NCBI GenBank assembly: GCA_903870275.1
Contig: CAIQCK010000109.1
Coordinates: 1-32,087, forward strand
Length of the DNA stretch: 32,087 bases
Source: an uncultured bacterium
GTDB lineage: Bacteria > Verrucomicrobiota > Verrucomicrobiia > CAIQCK01
Reading direction: 5' to 3'
Under the pieces are notes generated by a model. The model searched no databases and was not told where the DNA came from. It saw only the letters and a program-made list of their open reading frames with translations. Numbering within the stretch: the stretch's first letter is position 1; each line of letters begins with the position of its first letter. The position numbers and the translations under genes were made by a program. Shown in pieces: positions 24,001 through 32,087 of this stretch.

Positions 24001-26406
24001 ATGATTCTTATGAAAACAAACCTTTCCGTTCTTTGCTCTCTGATCGCATGCGGCATGCTGGCGGGCTTCGGAGGTGTGCCGCTTGTTTGTGGCGCTGAGC
24101 CAATCGCAACCCTGACCGTTCATGCGGACAAAGCCGGTTGCAAGATTGCGCCGACGCTGTGGGGCATCTTTTTCGAAGACATCAATCTCTCCGCCGACGG
24201 CGGCATTTATCCGGAACTCGTGCGCAACCGGTCGTTTGAGGATAACGAGACGCTTCCGGAGTATTGGTCGCTGGCGACCAACGGCGTTGCGAAGGCCGAG
24301 GTCGCGATTGACGAAAGCAAGCCGCTGAATCCGCTCAACCGCCGCTGCCTGCGCTGGCACATCGCGGACGCCAGCGGCGGCAAGGTCAGCCTCATCAACG
24401 AAGGTTACTACGGCATGGCGATGGCCAAAGACGCCGGGTATCGCTTTTCACTCGCCGCGCGCTCGACCAACGGTTTCAGCGGTCCGCTCTCTGTCACCAT
24501 CCAAAGCCAGACCGGCCAGATGCTCGCGCAGGGCGTGATCGAAGGCATCGGCGCTGGCTGGAAGACGTTCACGCTCGATCTCAAGGCGAACGTGACCGAT
24601 CCACAGGCGCGGCTCGTTATCAGCGCGGACAAGCCCGCCACCGTCTGGCTCGACATGGTATCGTTGATGCCGAAGAAGACGTGGAAGGACCACGGCTTGC
24701 GTCCCGATCTTTGCGAGATGCTCGCCGCGCTGAAACCGTCGTTCGTCCGGTTCCCGGGCGGTTGCTGGGTCGAAGGCGACGACATGGCACACATGTATCA
24801 CTGGAAAAACACCATCGGCGACATCGCGTGCCGGGTGCCGCTCTGGAACATCTGGCAATACAACGCGACGCACGGCCTCGGCTTTCACGAGTATCTCCAA
24901 CTTTGCGAGGATCTCGGCGCGGAGCCGCTGTTCTGCATCAACGTCGGCATGTCGCACAAGGAAGTCATCCCGATGGATCAAATGGGCCAGTGGGTCCAGG
25001 ACGCGCTCGATGCCATCGAATACGCCAACGGTTCGCCCGATACCGTCTGGGGCGGCCTGCGCGCCCGGAATGGCCATCCGAAGCCGTTCAACCTTAAGTA
25101 TTTAGAGATCGGAAACGAAAACGGTGGGCCGGCTTATGTCGAGCGTTACGCTTTGTTCCATGACGCTCTCAAGAAACGTTACCCGCAGATTCGGCTCATC
25201 GTAGACTACAAGCCGACTGGAACCCGTCCGGCCGACATCGTTGACGAGCATTACTACAACACGCCGGAGTTCTTCATGGGGCAGGCGTCGCACTACGACA
25301 AGTATGATCGCAAAGGTCCGAAAGTTTTCGTCGGCGAATACGCCGTCACGCGCGACTGCGGCCTCGGCAATTTGCGCGGCGCGGTCGGCGAGGCGGCGTT
25401 CATGACCGGCATGGAACGCAACGCCGACGTGGTCGTCATGGCCAGTTACGCGCCGCTGTTTTGCAACGCGAACCACAGGCGCTGGCCCATCAACCTCATC
25501 AATTTCGACAGCGCCCGCGCCTACGGCCTGCCGGGCTACTACGTGCAGAGGATGTTCAGCGAGCATCGCGGCGATGTCACCGTGCCGCTCGACGTGCAAT
25601 CGCCGGAGATGGAACAGCCCGCCCGGGCCGGAGCCGTTGGCGTCGGCACGTGGGCGACACAGGCCGAGTTCAAGGACATCAAGGTCACCGGCAAAGACGG
25701 CCGTGTGCTGTTCGAAAGCGACTTCAGCAAGAACCTGCGCGGCTGGAAAACGAGCGGCGGCAAATGGGAAGTCGCCGACGGCGCGTTGCGCCAGACCAGC
25801 GGCAGCACCGACGTGCGCGCCACCGCCGGCGACAAAAACTGGCGCGACTACACGTTCTCGCTGAAGGCCCGGAAGCTCGGCGGTGCGGAAGGGTTCCTGA
25901 TCCAGTTCCAGGCCCAGCGCGACAAAGAGAAAAGTTGGTGGAATCTCGGTGGTTGGGGCAACAAGGAGCATGGCCTCGAAGTGCCCGGCATCCACGCCGA
26001 CCGCGTGCCCGGCAGGATTGAGACGGGTCGCTGGTATGACATCAAGATCGAGTGCCTGGGCGCGCACGTGCGTTGTTTCCTCGACGGCAAACTCATCCAC
26101 GACGTGTCGCGGGAGCCATTGGCGTCGCTCTATGCCAGCGCGAGCCGCGTGAAGAAAACCGGCGAACTCATCCTCAAGGTCGTCAACGCCAGCGCCCAAC
26201 CCTTGGCGGCCGACATCAACCTCAAGGGCCTGTCGAGAGTGAAAGCCGCGACCGCCATTGTGCTGACCTCCGGCAACGAACTCGACGAGAACACGCTCGA
26301 CGAGCCGACGAAGGTCTCGCCGAAGACGCAAACACTCAACGTCACCGGCCCGGCGTTCCGCCACTCGTTTCCCGGCAACTCCGTGACGGTGCTGCGGCTG
26401 AAATGA
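24001..26406 (+). CDS. GH51 alpha-L-arabinofuranosidase with an inserted jelly-roll domain, exported
   Basis: The 801-residue product releases terminal alpha-L-arabinofuranose from arabinan, arabinoxylan or arabinogalactan. It begins with a signal sequence; LIAC at 14-17 also fits a lipobox, so it may be a lipoprotein. Domains: N-terminal beta-sandwich (CBM4-like, about 40-230), then the catalytic TIM barrel (about 235-510) with FVRFPGGCWVEGD, EIGNENGG (acid/base E373) and FVGEYAV (nucleophile E446). The C-terminal beta-sandwich (about 510-801) is split by a concanavalin-like insert at about 549-700 with WEVADGAL and a DUF1080-like strand pattern. GGAG precedes the ATG by 4 nt. The gene is the first of a rightward pair with a GH43-like enzyme and is divergent from the 3-keto operon. 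It is longer than simple GH51 enzymes because of the insert. Confidence 0.93.
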   Translation: MILMKTNLSVLCSLIACGMLAGFGGVPLVCGAEPIATLTVHADKAGCKIAPTLWGIFFEDINLSADGGIYPELVRNRSFEDNETLPEYWSLATNGVAKAEVAIDESKPLNPLNRRCLRWHIADASGGKVSLINEGYYGMAMAKDAGYRFSLAARSTNGFSGPLSVTIQSQTGQMLAQGVIEGIGAGWKTFTLDLKANVTDPQARLVISADKPATVWLDMVSLMPKKTWKDHGLRPDLCEMLAALKPSFVRFPGGCWVEGDDMAHMYHWKNTIGDIACRVPLWNIWQYNATHGLGFHEYLQLCEDLGAEPLFCINVGMSHKEVIPMDQMGQWVQDALDAIEYANGSPDTVWGGLRARNGHPKPFNLKYLEIGNENGGPAYVERYALFHDALKKRYPQIRLIVDYKPTGTRPADIVDEHYYNTPEFFMGQASHYDKYDRKGPKVFVGEYAVTRDCGLGNLRGAVGEAAFMTGMERNADVVVMASYAPLFCNANHRRWPINLINFDSARAYGLPGYYVQRMFSEHRGDVTVPLDVQSPEMEQPARAGAVGVGTWATQAEFKDIKVTGKDGRVLFESDFSKNLRGWKTSGGKWEVADGALRQTSGSTDVRATAGDKNWRDYTFSLKARKLGGAEGFLIQFQAQRDKEKSWWNLGGWGNKEHGLEVPGIHADRVPGRIETGRWYDIKIECLGAHVRCFLDGKLIHDVSREPLASLYASASRVKKTGELILKVVNASAQPLAADINLKGLSRVKAATAIVLTSGNELDENTLDEPTKVSPKTQTLNVTGPAFRHSFPGNSVTVLRLK

Positions 26407-26412
26407 ATAGCC

Positions 26413-26429
26413 GCGTCACTTCGTGACGC
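26413..26429 (+). promoter_or_regulatory. Perfect 7-bp hairpin between the GH51 and GH43-like genes
   Basis: GCGTCAC TTC GTGACGC forms a 7-bp stem in the 35-nt gap, without a following T-run, so it is not an intrinsic terminator. It may set relative expression or mRNA stability, or be an operator. The downstream gene lacks a visible Shine-Dalgarno sequence. Confidence 0.35.
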
Positions 26430-26441
26430 AGCTGCCATCTT

Positions 26442-27470
26442 ATGAATACGAGACTGCTTCTGATTCTGGTTGCGGCGACGCTGTGCGCGGCGACCTCCGC
26501 GCAAGCTGACGACAAGCCCGCCGACAGGCCGCCGATGTTGTGGGGCGATTCGACACGATTGGGACGGCCATTTGCCAAGGACCCGTCGGTCATTCGCTTC
26601 GGCGGACGCTACTTGCTCTACTACTCAATGGCGCCGTGGGCGAAGGAACTCGCGCCGCCGAACGCGCCGCGCGGATGGGCCATCGGCATCGCCGAGAGCC
26701 GCGACCTTGTGAACTGGAAGAAGGTCGGTGAGATTTTGCCGGAGCAGGAGTGCGAGAAGAAAGGCATCGTCAACGGCCGTGTCATCCAACTCGATGGCAA
26801 ACTCCACCTTTTCTACAACACCTACGGCAACGGTCCCAAGGACTCGCTCTGCCACGCCACGAGCAGCGACGGCCTGCGCTTTACGCGCAACCCCACCAAT
26901 CCGGTCTGGCACCCGACGGGCGACTGGAACAATGGCCGCGCGATTGACGTGGACGTGGTCGAGTGGGGCGGCAAGCTCATTCTGTATTACGCCACGCGCG
27001 ATCCGGCGGGGAAAATTCAGATGCTCCACGCCATCGCCGCCGACCGCAAATCCGGCTTCGGCCGGGCCGACTGGAAATCGCTTTGTGACGGTCCCGTGCT
27101 CAAGCCGGAGTTGCCGTGGGAAACCAAGTGCATCGAAGCGCCGTCGGTCATCAAGCGCGGCGACACGCTCTATCTGTTCTACGGCGGCGGCTACAACAAC
27201 GACCCGCAACAGATCGGTTGTGCCACCAGCAAGGACGGCGTGCATTTCCAGCGGTTGTTCACCGACAAGCCGCTGCTGGCCAACGGCGCACCCGGCGAAT
27301 GGAACTCTTCAGAGTCCGGCCATCCCGGCCTCTTTGAGGACGACGACGGCCAACTCTACATGTTCTACCAAGGCAACAACGACCACGGTCGAACGTGGTT
27401 CCTGTCATGGGTGAAAATTGGATGGGACGGCGACAAGCCGTGCGTGATCCCGGGCCTCGCCGAAAAATAG
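26442..27470 (+). CDS. Exported GH43/GH117-like five-bladed beta-propeller glycoside hydrolase
   Basis: The 342-residue product starts with a clear Sec signal (1-22, ending SAQA). Repeated blade motifs are visible: VIRFGGRYLLYYS, VIQLDGKLHLFYN, VVEWGGKLILYYA, VIKRGDTLYLFYG, and DDDGQLYMFYQG. Acidic residues fit the GH43 triad: D47 in FAKDPSV, D169 in RAIDVDV and E232 in KCIEAPSV. The enzyme probably cleaves an alpha-L-arabinosyl or related linkage in the periplasm, working with the GH51 enzyme encoded 35 nt upstream. GH117 or GH32/68-type specificity cannot be excluded by eye. The final segment HGRTWFLSWVKIGWDG completes the propeller. Confidence 0.85.
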   Translation: MNTRLLLILVAATLCAATSAQADDKPADRPPMLWGDSTRLGRPFAKDPSVIRFGGRYLLYYSMAPWAKELAPPNAPRGWAIGIAESRDLVNWKKVGEILPEQECEKKGIVNGRVIQLDGKLHLFYNTYGNGPKDSLCHATSSDGLRFTRNPTNPVWHPTGDWNNGRAIDVDVVEWGGKLILYYATRDPAGKIQMLHAIAADRKSGFGRADWKSLCDGPVLKPELPWETKCIEAPSVIKRGDTLYLFYGGGYNNDPQQIGCATSKDGVHFQRLFTDKPLLANGAPGEWNSSESGHPGLFEDDDGQLYMFYQGNNDHGRTWFLSWVKIGWDGDKPCVIPGLAEK

Positions 27471-27487
27471 CGAAGCGAACAGGTCAA

Positions 27488-27498
27488 AAGGCGCCGCC

Positions 27499-27507
<9 letters not shown>
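27488..27507. terminator. Weak candidate bidirectional terminator at a convergent junction
   Basis: AAGGCG (27488-27493) and CGCCTT (27502-27507) form a 6-bp stem with an 8-nt loop, preceded by AAAA and closely followed by ATTTT. It lies between the convergent GH43-like and Gfo/Idh/MocA genes and overlaps the end of the latter. The stem is short, so this is tentative. Confidence 0.25.
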
Positions 27508-28659
<1,152 letters not shown>

Positions 28660-28680
28660 TTTTTCTTTTTGCAGGTTATT

Positions 28681-28897
28681 GATAGCCGATAGCTAATAGT
28701 CAATGGCCAATGGATGAAACTCGATGCCCGATAGCTGATGGTCGATGGTCAATGGCTGAAACTCGATGTCCGATAGCTGATGGTTGATGGTCAATGGCTG
28801 AAACTCGATGCCCGATAGCTGATGGTCGATGGTCAATGGCTGATGGCTAATAGTCGCTAGCAGACAGATGATGGTCGGTAGCTGATAGCTGATCGCC
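28681..28897. repeat. Heptanucleotide array: 31 units of 7 bp with a 42-bp higher-order period
   Basis: The whole 217-bp segment divides without a gap into 31 heptamers of loose consensus GATRGYY (for example GATAGCT, GATGGTC, AATGGCT, GAAACTC, GATGCCC). Six heptamers form a 42-bp unit starting with CCGATAGCT at 28686, 28728, 28770 and 28812. The middle copies differ at only one or two bases, while the right third keeps only the 7-bp phase. The array ends at the stop codon of the cupin gene. It resembles the short tandemly repeated heptamers known from cyanobacteria; the function is unknown. Stops occur in the frames, so it is non-coding. Confidence 0.93.
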
Positions 28898-29343
28898 TAC
28901 TGCGGCTTCGCGGTGCACTGGTGCCACGCGCCGGGCGGCAGATTCGGGGCTTCGACGCCCGCCCTTGGCAGCGTGCCGGCGAGCTCCTGTTTCCAGTGGG
29001 CGACATCGCCGGCGGGACCGTAGCAATAAAGCATCCGCAGGGGCTTGTCGCCGGTGTTGGTGAGCTGGTGGAAGACGCCGGAGGGAATGTAGGCAGCCTG
29101 GCCGGCGGTCAGGACTTGCCGCTCATCGCCGAGGCACATCTCGCCGGTGCCTTCGACGATGAAATAAACCTCCTCCTGCTCCTGATTGTGCCACGGCACC
29201 TGGCCGCCGTTCGGTTCGAGCGTGACGTTGCCGATGGCGAAGTTCTTCGCCTGGATCGGCGACGCTCCGCCGACGAGGTTTTGCGTGCGCCGCCTTGCCG
29301 GATAGGTGCGGCCTTCGATCTTCGATAAGTCGGCGATGATCAT
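28897..29343 (-). CDS. Small single-domain cupin protein
   Basis: ATG 29343 gives 148 residues and has GGAG 6 nt upstream; longer in-frame starts would overlap the neighbouring gene. The cupin beta-barrel shows motif 1 (GGQVPWHNQEQEEVYFIVEG, 46-65) and motif 2 (GQAAYIPSGVFHQLTN, 81-96). Likely metal ligands are H52, E58 and H92. The usual second histidine of the HxH pair is Gln (H-N-Q), so metal binding may be altered. No signal peptide is present. Such proteins in sugar operons act as isomerases, mutarotase-like enzymes or ligand sensors; the role here is unknown. It lies 55 nt downstream of the DUF4965 gene and just before the heptamer array. Confidence 0.85.
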   Translation of the reverse strand: MIIADLSKIEGRTYPARRRTQNLVGGASPIQAKNFAIGNVTLEPNGGQVPWHNQEQEEVYFIVEGTGEMCLGDERQVLTAGQAAYIPSGVFHQLTNTGDKPLRMLYCYGPAGDVAHWKQELAGTLPRAGVEAPNLPPGAWHQCTAKPQ

Positions 29344-29398
29344 GGCGTTCTCCAAAAGTCCGGGGACATTAGCCCAACCTTCCGGCCCGCGCCACTCG

Positions 29399-31930
29399 TT
29401 ATTGCCTCGCGTCCACAATGCCCACGTCAATGTATTGCCCGCCCTTGGTCTGGTGGCAATGCACGGCGATGAGGTTCTTGCCGGGTTTGAGCGCGGCCTT
29501 GCCGGCGGCGGTCATCGGCAGTGTGTCGTAAGCCGTAATATAACCGGGTGCGCTCGCCGCCAGCACGCCGTTGACGTAAATCTCCACGTCCTCGTCGTGG
29601 TGGACCCAGAATTGCGGGTCGCTCAACACGCCGTCGGGCAGCGTCATCTCGCGGCGCAACCAGATGTCATCGGTCTTCCACACCGTTCGGATGACCGACC
29701 CCGGCGGCTTGCCTGCGCCGAAACCAGCGGGGCCTTCTTTCCACACCGACGCGTCGAACTCCGGCGCAAACCATTGTCCTTTCGGCTTTTGCGTCGTGTA
29801 GCGCCATGTGAACGGCTCCTTCTCCGAGGCCGGCACCACCGTGACGATCTTCGGCGCGACCGGCATCGGCGCCCAACCGCTGGCTTTTGTCTTGTCGCGG
29901 TTGGCGTATTTCTTCCAGACGGCCTTGTCGTAGAGCATCTGCGCGAACACGCCACCGATGACCGGCCGCGCCGTGAAGCCGACCTTCTTCGCGGTCTTGG
30001 TCTGATACCAGTCGGTGAGCGGCGAGCGGTCGGGCGTCTCGTTCATGAATTTCCAGATCGGGTCAATCAGCGCCTCGAAGTCGCCGCGGTCCTGCGTCAG
30101 CGTCGCGGTCCAGGTGATCCAGTCGAGCTTGGTGTATTCCTTGCGGTTGTCGAGCGGCAGGCCATATGTGTTTTGCATCTTCCGGTAATAGGCCATCTCC
30201 TTCTTCGCCACCTCGGCGGGGAAGAGGTTCAGGCCGAGAATGCGGTCCCAGATGAGATTGTATTTCTGGCTCCAGGTTCCGGGCCGGTCGAACGCGAGCC
30301 GGAAGTGGTCGCCGTCATCGGCCTCCTTCACCCAGCGCACGGCGAACTCCTTCGCGAGCTTCCCATACTCCGCCGCCTTCGCTTTCTCGCCGCGCGCCTC
30401 GCAGAGCTTCGCGAACGCGCCAAGGCCGCAGATGGCCTTCGCGCTGAGGTTGACGTTGTGCGCGAGATGGCCGGCGAAGTCGTCGGTGCAGAGCTGGTTT
30501 TCCGGGTCGAAGCCCTTCGCCTTGAGATACTCCGCCCATTGTTCGAGCTGCTTCCAATACAACCCCGCGAAATCGGCGTTGCCCTCCATCTGGGCGATGG
30601 CCGCCATGAGGCAGAGCAGGTTGCCGCTCTCCTCGACGGGCATCTGGTTCTCCTCCGTGCGCTCGCCGCCGCCGTAACGCTGGCCGTTGGCGTGCGGATA
30701 CTGGCCGAGGTCGTGCGGCGCAAACGGAAATCGCCACCGCTCGCTGGCCGCGTAGTTCATGAACGGCACGAGGAACGACTTCGCCAGCGTCGGGCCGAAG
30801 AGCAGGAACTGCGGCGCCATCGGGTAGAACACGTCCGAGGTGCTGATGCAGCCGTTGGAGTGGTTCTCCTTGCAGAACTGGAGCGGCTTCCCATTGGCGT
30901 CGGCGACGAACTTGCCGCCCGCGAAACATTGCCGGTAGGCCAGCGCGCAGAGCTTGGCGTATTTCTCGCCGCCTGCCTTGCGCAGGTCGCTCATCAACTC
31001 CTCGTCAAACGCCTCGCAGCGTTTCTTCAGCGACTCGTAATCGCGCGCTGCGGCCTTGAGTAGGTCGGCGGCCTCCCAGCCGTTGCGTCGCCAGTAAGGC
31101 CGCAGGTTCCGCTTCATGTATTGGATCGAGTAAATGTCGTCGTAGGCGAGCATCAGCCAACGGGAGACGGGCTTCGCGCCGACTTTGATGTCTAGGAACG
31201 ACAGCCCAGCCTGCAACGAATTGCCTAATCCTTCCGTTAGGGCCGACGGGCTGTCGTTTCCCAGCGGCGCCACATACGCGACAGGCAGCTCGATGTCCGG
31301 CGCAGCAACATACAGGTAGCCCCAATCAATGCGGATGTCGTCACCCCTCTTCGCAAGAATTGGTTGGTCCTTCGACCCCACTTTGATGACCGCGAGGTTG
31401 TCAACCTGCTTCTTTCTGGCGACGACCTGCTGTTTCCCCTCATTGACCGCGATTTCAGCACTCGCGTCGAAGCCAAACATCACATCGTGCTTCTTGCCAT
31501 CCGTCGCACGGAATTCATACGTGAGATACATGACGGGCCTCGAGAGGATGTCGAGATCATCCGGCAGCGCGGGGGTCATGAACGTGAGCGTCAGCAACAC
31601 TCCCAGACCTTCAAACATGTAAATGGTGCGTGTAGGCCACACAGTCAGACCCGTTTGCGGAAGCGCGGGCAATTTTGAAGGCGTCATGCCGATGACACGG
31701 AACGCCTTGCCATCAATGCTAACATTGCATTCGAGCCGGTGCGGTTTGCCGGTCCAGTGGGTGGTGTTCGTGGCGGTCAACTGGTCGGCGGGCGACCAGA
31801 TGCTGAAATACGGGTCGCACGCCACCAGCGGCACCGACGGCGGACGCAGCGGCTCGTCGGCGCGGGCGAGGGCGGGGGAGAGGAACAGCACCAGCAGCAG
31901 CCAATGGGTTTTCATGGTGCGCCGGAGCAT
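29399..31930 (-). CDS. Exported DUF4965/glutaminase-A-like protein with C-terminal jelly roll
   Basis: ATG 31930 (843 residues) is preferred because GGAGG lies 10 nt upstream; ATG 31915 would also leave the signal peptide intact. After the signal (MLRRTMKTHW..., cleavage near ALARA) come a DUF4964-type N-terminus (LRPPSVPLVACDPYFSIWSP), a DUF5127 beta-region (about 85-310), and DUF4965/DUF1793 alpha-barrel-like regions (about 320-690). The last includes SNGCISTSDVFYPMAPQFLL, HDLGQYPHANG, ESGNLLCLMAAIAQ and DRPGTWSQKYNLIWDRIL. A sugar-binding jelly roll of GH2 N-domain type follows (about 715-843: WLRREMTLPDG, VEIYVNG). The family is named after Aspergillus glutaminase A, but bacterial members in sugar loci probably act on glycans, as the (alpha/alpha)6-type fold and lectin domain suggest. 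The true substrate is unknown. Confidence 0.88.
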   Translation of the reverse strand: MLRRTMKTHWLLLVLFLSPALARADEPLRPPSVPLVACDPYFSIWSPADQLTATNTTHWTGKPHRLECNVSIDGKAFRVIGMTPSKLPALPQTGLTVWPTRTIYMFEGLGVLLTLTFMTPALPDDLDILSRPVMYLTYEFRATDGKKHDVMFGFDASAEIAVNEGKQQVVARKKQVDNLAVIKVGSKDQPILAKRGDDIRIDWGYLYVAAPDIELPVAYVAPLGNDSPSALTEGLGNSLQAGLSFLDIKVGAKPVSRWLMLAYDDIYSIQYMKRNLRPYWRRNGWEAADLLKAAARDYESLKKRCEAFDEELMSDLRKAGGEKYAKLCALAYRQCFAGGKFVADANGKPLQFCKENHSNGCISTSDVFYPMAPQFLLFGPTLAKSFLVPFMNYAASERWRFPFAPHDLGQYPHANGQRYGGGERTEENQMPVEESGNLLCLMAAIAQMEGNADFAGLYWKQLEQWAEYLKAKGFDPENQLCTDDFAGHLAHNVNLSAKAICGLGAFAKLCEARGEKAKAAEYGKLAKEFAVRWVKEADDGDHFRLAFDRPGTWSQKYNLIWDRILGLNLFPAEVAKKEMAYYRKMQNTYGLPLDNRKEYTKLDWITWTATLTQDRGDFEALIDPIWKFMNETPDRSPLTDWYQTKTAKKVGFTARPVIGGVFAQMLYDKAVWKKYANRDKTKASGWAPMPVAPKIVTVVPASEKEPFTWRYTTQKPKGQWFAPEFDASVWKEGPAGFGAGKPPGSVIRTVWKTDDIWLRREMTLPDGVLSDPQFWVHHDEDVEIYVNGVLAASAPGYITAYDTLPMTAAGKAALKPGKNLIAVHCHQTKGGQYIDVGIVDARQ

Positions 31931-32087
31931 ACCGGACTTTCCTCCCAAATCAATCCGCAGGTTGGCAGGAGAGGGAACCACAAATGAAATCCAGCGCGGC
32001 GGAGCCGCAACCAAAGACGGTGGGGCGAGACTCCGTCGAGCCACCTTCTTGGGAGTGTCGAGCTTTCAGACTGCGGAGGCTCGACGG
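31931..32087. other. Upstream region of the DUF4965 gene and right window edge, with a truncated inverted repeat
   Basis: No gene is visible. CCGTCGAGCC (32033-32042) and GGCTCGACGG (32078-32087) are perfect reverse complements separated by 35 nt. The second arm stops exactly at the last base of the window, so the element probably continues. A further GTCGAGC lies inside at 32057-32063. This could be a dispersed palindromic repeat or a terminator of a gene to the right. The promoter of the DUF4965 operon should lie in this region, but no clear hexamers are seen. Confidence 0.4.

Noticed and set aside
28681..28897. CRISPR array
   Set aside because: The 42-bp units are contiguous with no unique spacers and break down into 7-bp subunits; no cas genes are nearby.

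Overview
The window looks like a chromosomal segment of a free-living Verrucomicrobiota bacterium, probably Limisphaerales/Pedosphaera-like. The basis is a giant autotransporter-repeat protein ending in a PEP-CTERM sorting tag, followed by a dense cluster of exported Gfo/Idh/MocA oxidoreductases, DUF1080 proteins, sugar-isomerase-like TIM barrels, a ThuA-like protein and glycoside hydrolases. This assignment is an inference from gene content. There is no rRNA, tRNA, transposase, CRISPR array or phage gene in the window.

Region 1 (1-16359) is one open reading frame that runs in from the left edge. It encodes at least 5452 residues of Gly/Asn/Thr-rich beta-helix repeats with no cysteine that I can see. 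It contains large internal module duplications (called A, B, C and D here) and ends in a PEP-CTERM anchor. It is a secreted, surface-attached giant protein.

Region 2 (16360-19923) holds a gap with a 9-bp perfect inverted repeat abutting the next start codon. Then come a cytoplasmic Ser/Thr kinase overlapping an FHA-domain gene by ATGA, metF (methylenetetrahydrofolate reductase), and a Tat-exported ThuA-like protein.

Region 3 (19960-27470) is a carbohydrate locus built around a divergent intergenic region at 23772-24000. Leftwards is a tight four-gene operon: TIM barrel, DUF1080, TIM barrel, Gfo/Idh/MocA, with gaps of 13, 14 and 5 nt and all four products exported. This is the enzyme set expected for the non-hydrolytic 3-keto route of glycoside cleavage (oxidise C3, eliminate the aglycone, rehydrate). 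Rightwards are a GH51 alpha-L-arabinofuranosidase carrying an inserted jelly-roll domain and a GH43-like five-bladed propeller. Together they suggest use of arabinose-containing or other plant/algal glycosides in the periplasm.

Region 4 (27499-31930, all minus strand) encodes, in transcription order, an exported DUF4965/glutaminase-A-like protein with a C-terminal jelly roll, a small cupin, and a cytoplasmic Gfo/Idh/MocA oxidoreductase. Between the cupin and the oxidoreductase lies an array of 31 consecutive 7-bp units (28681-28897) organised into a 42-bp higher-order repeat. The right edge cuts through a 10-bp inverted repeat.
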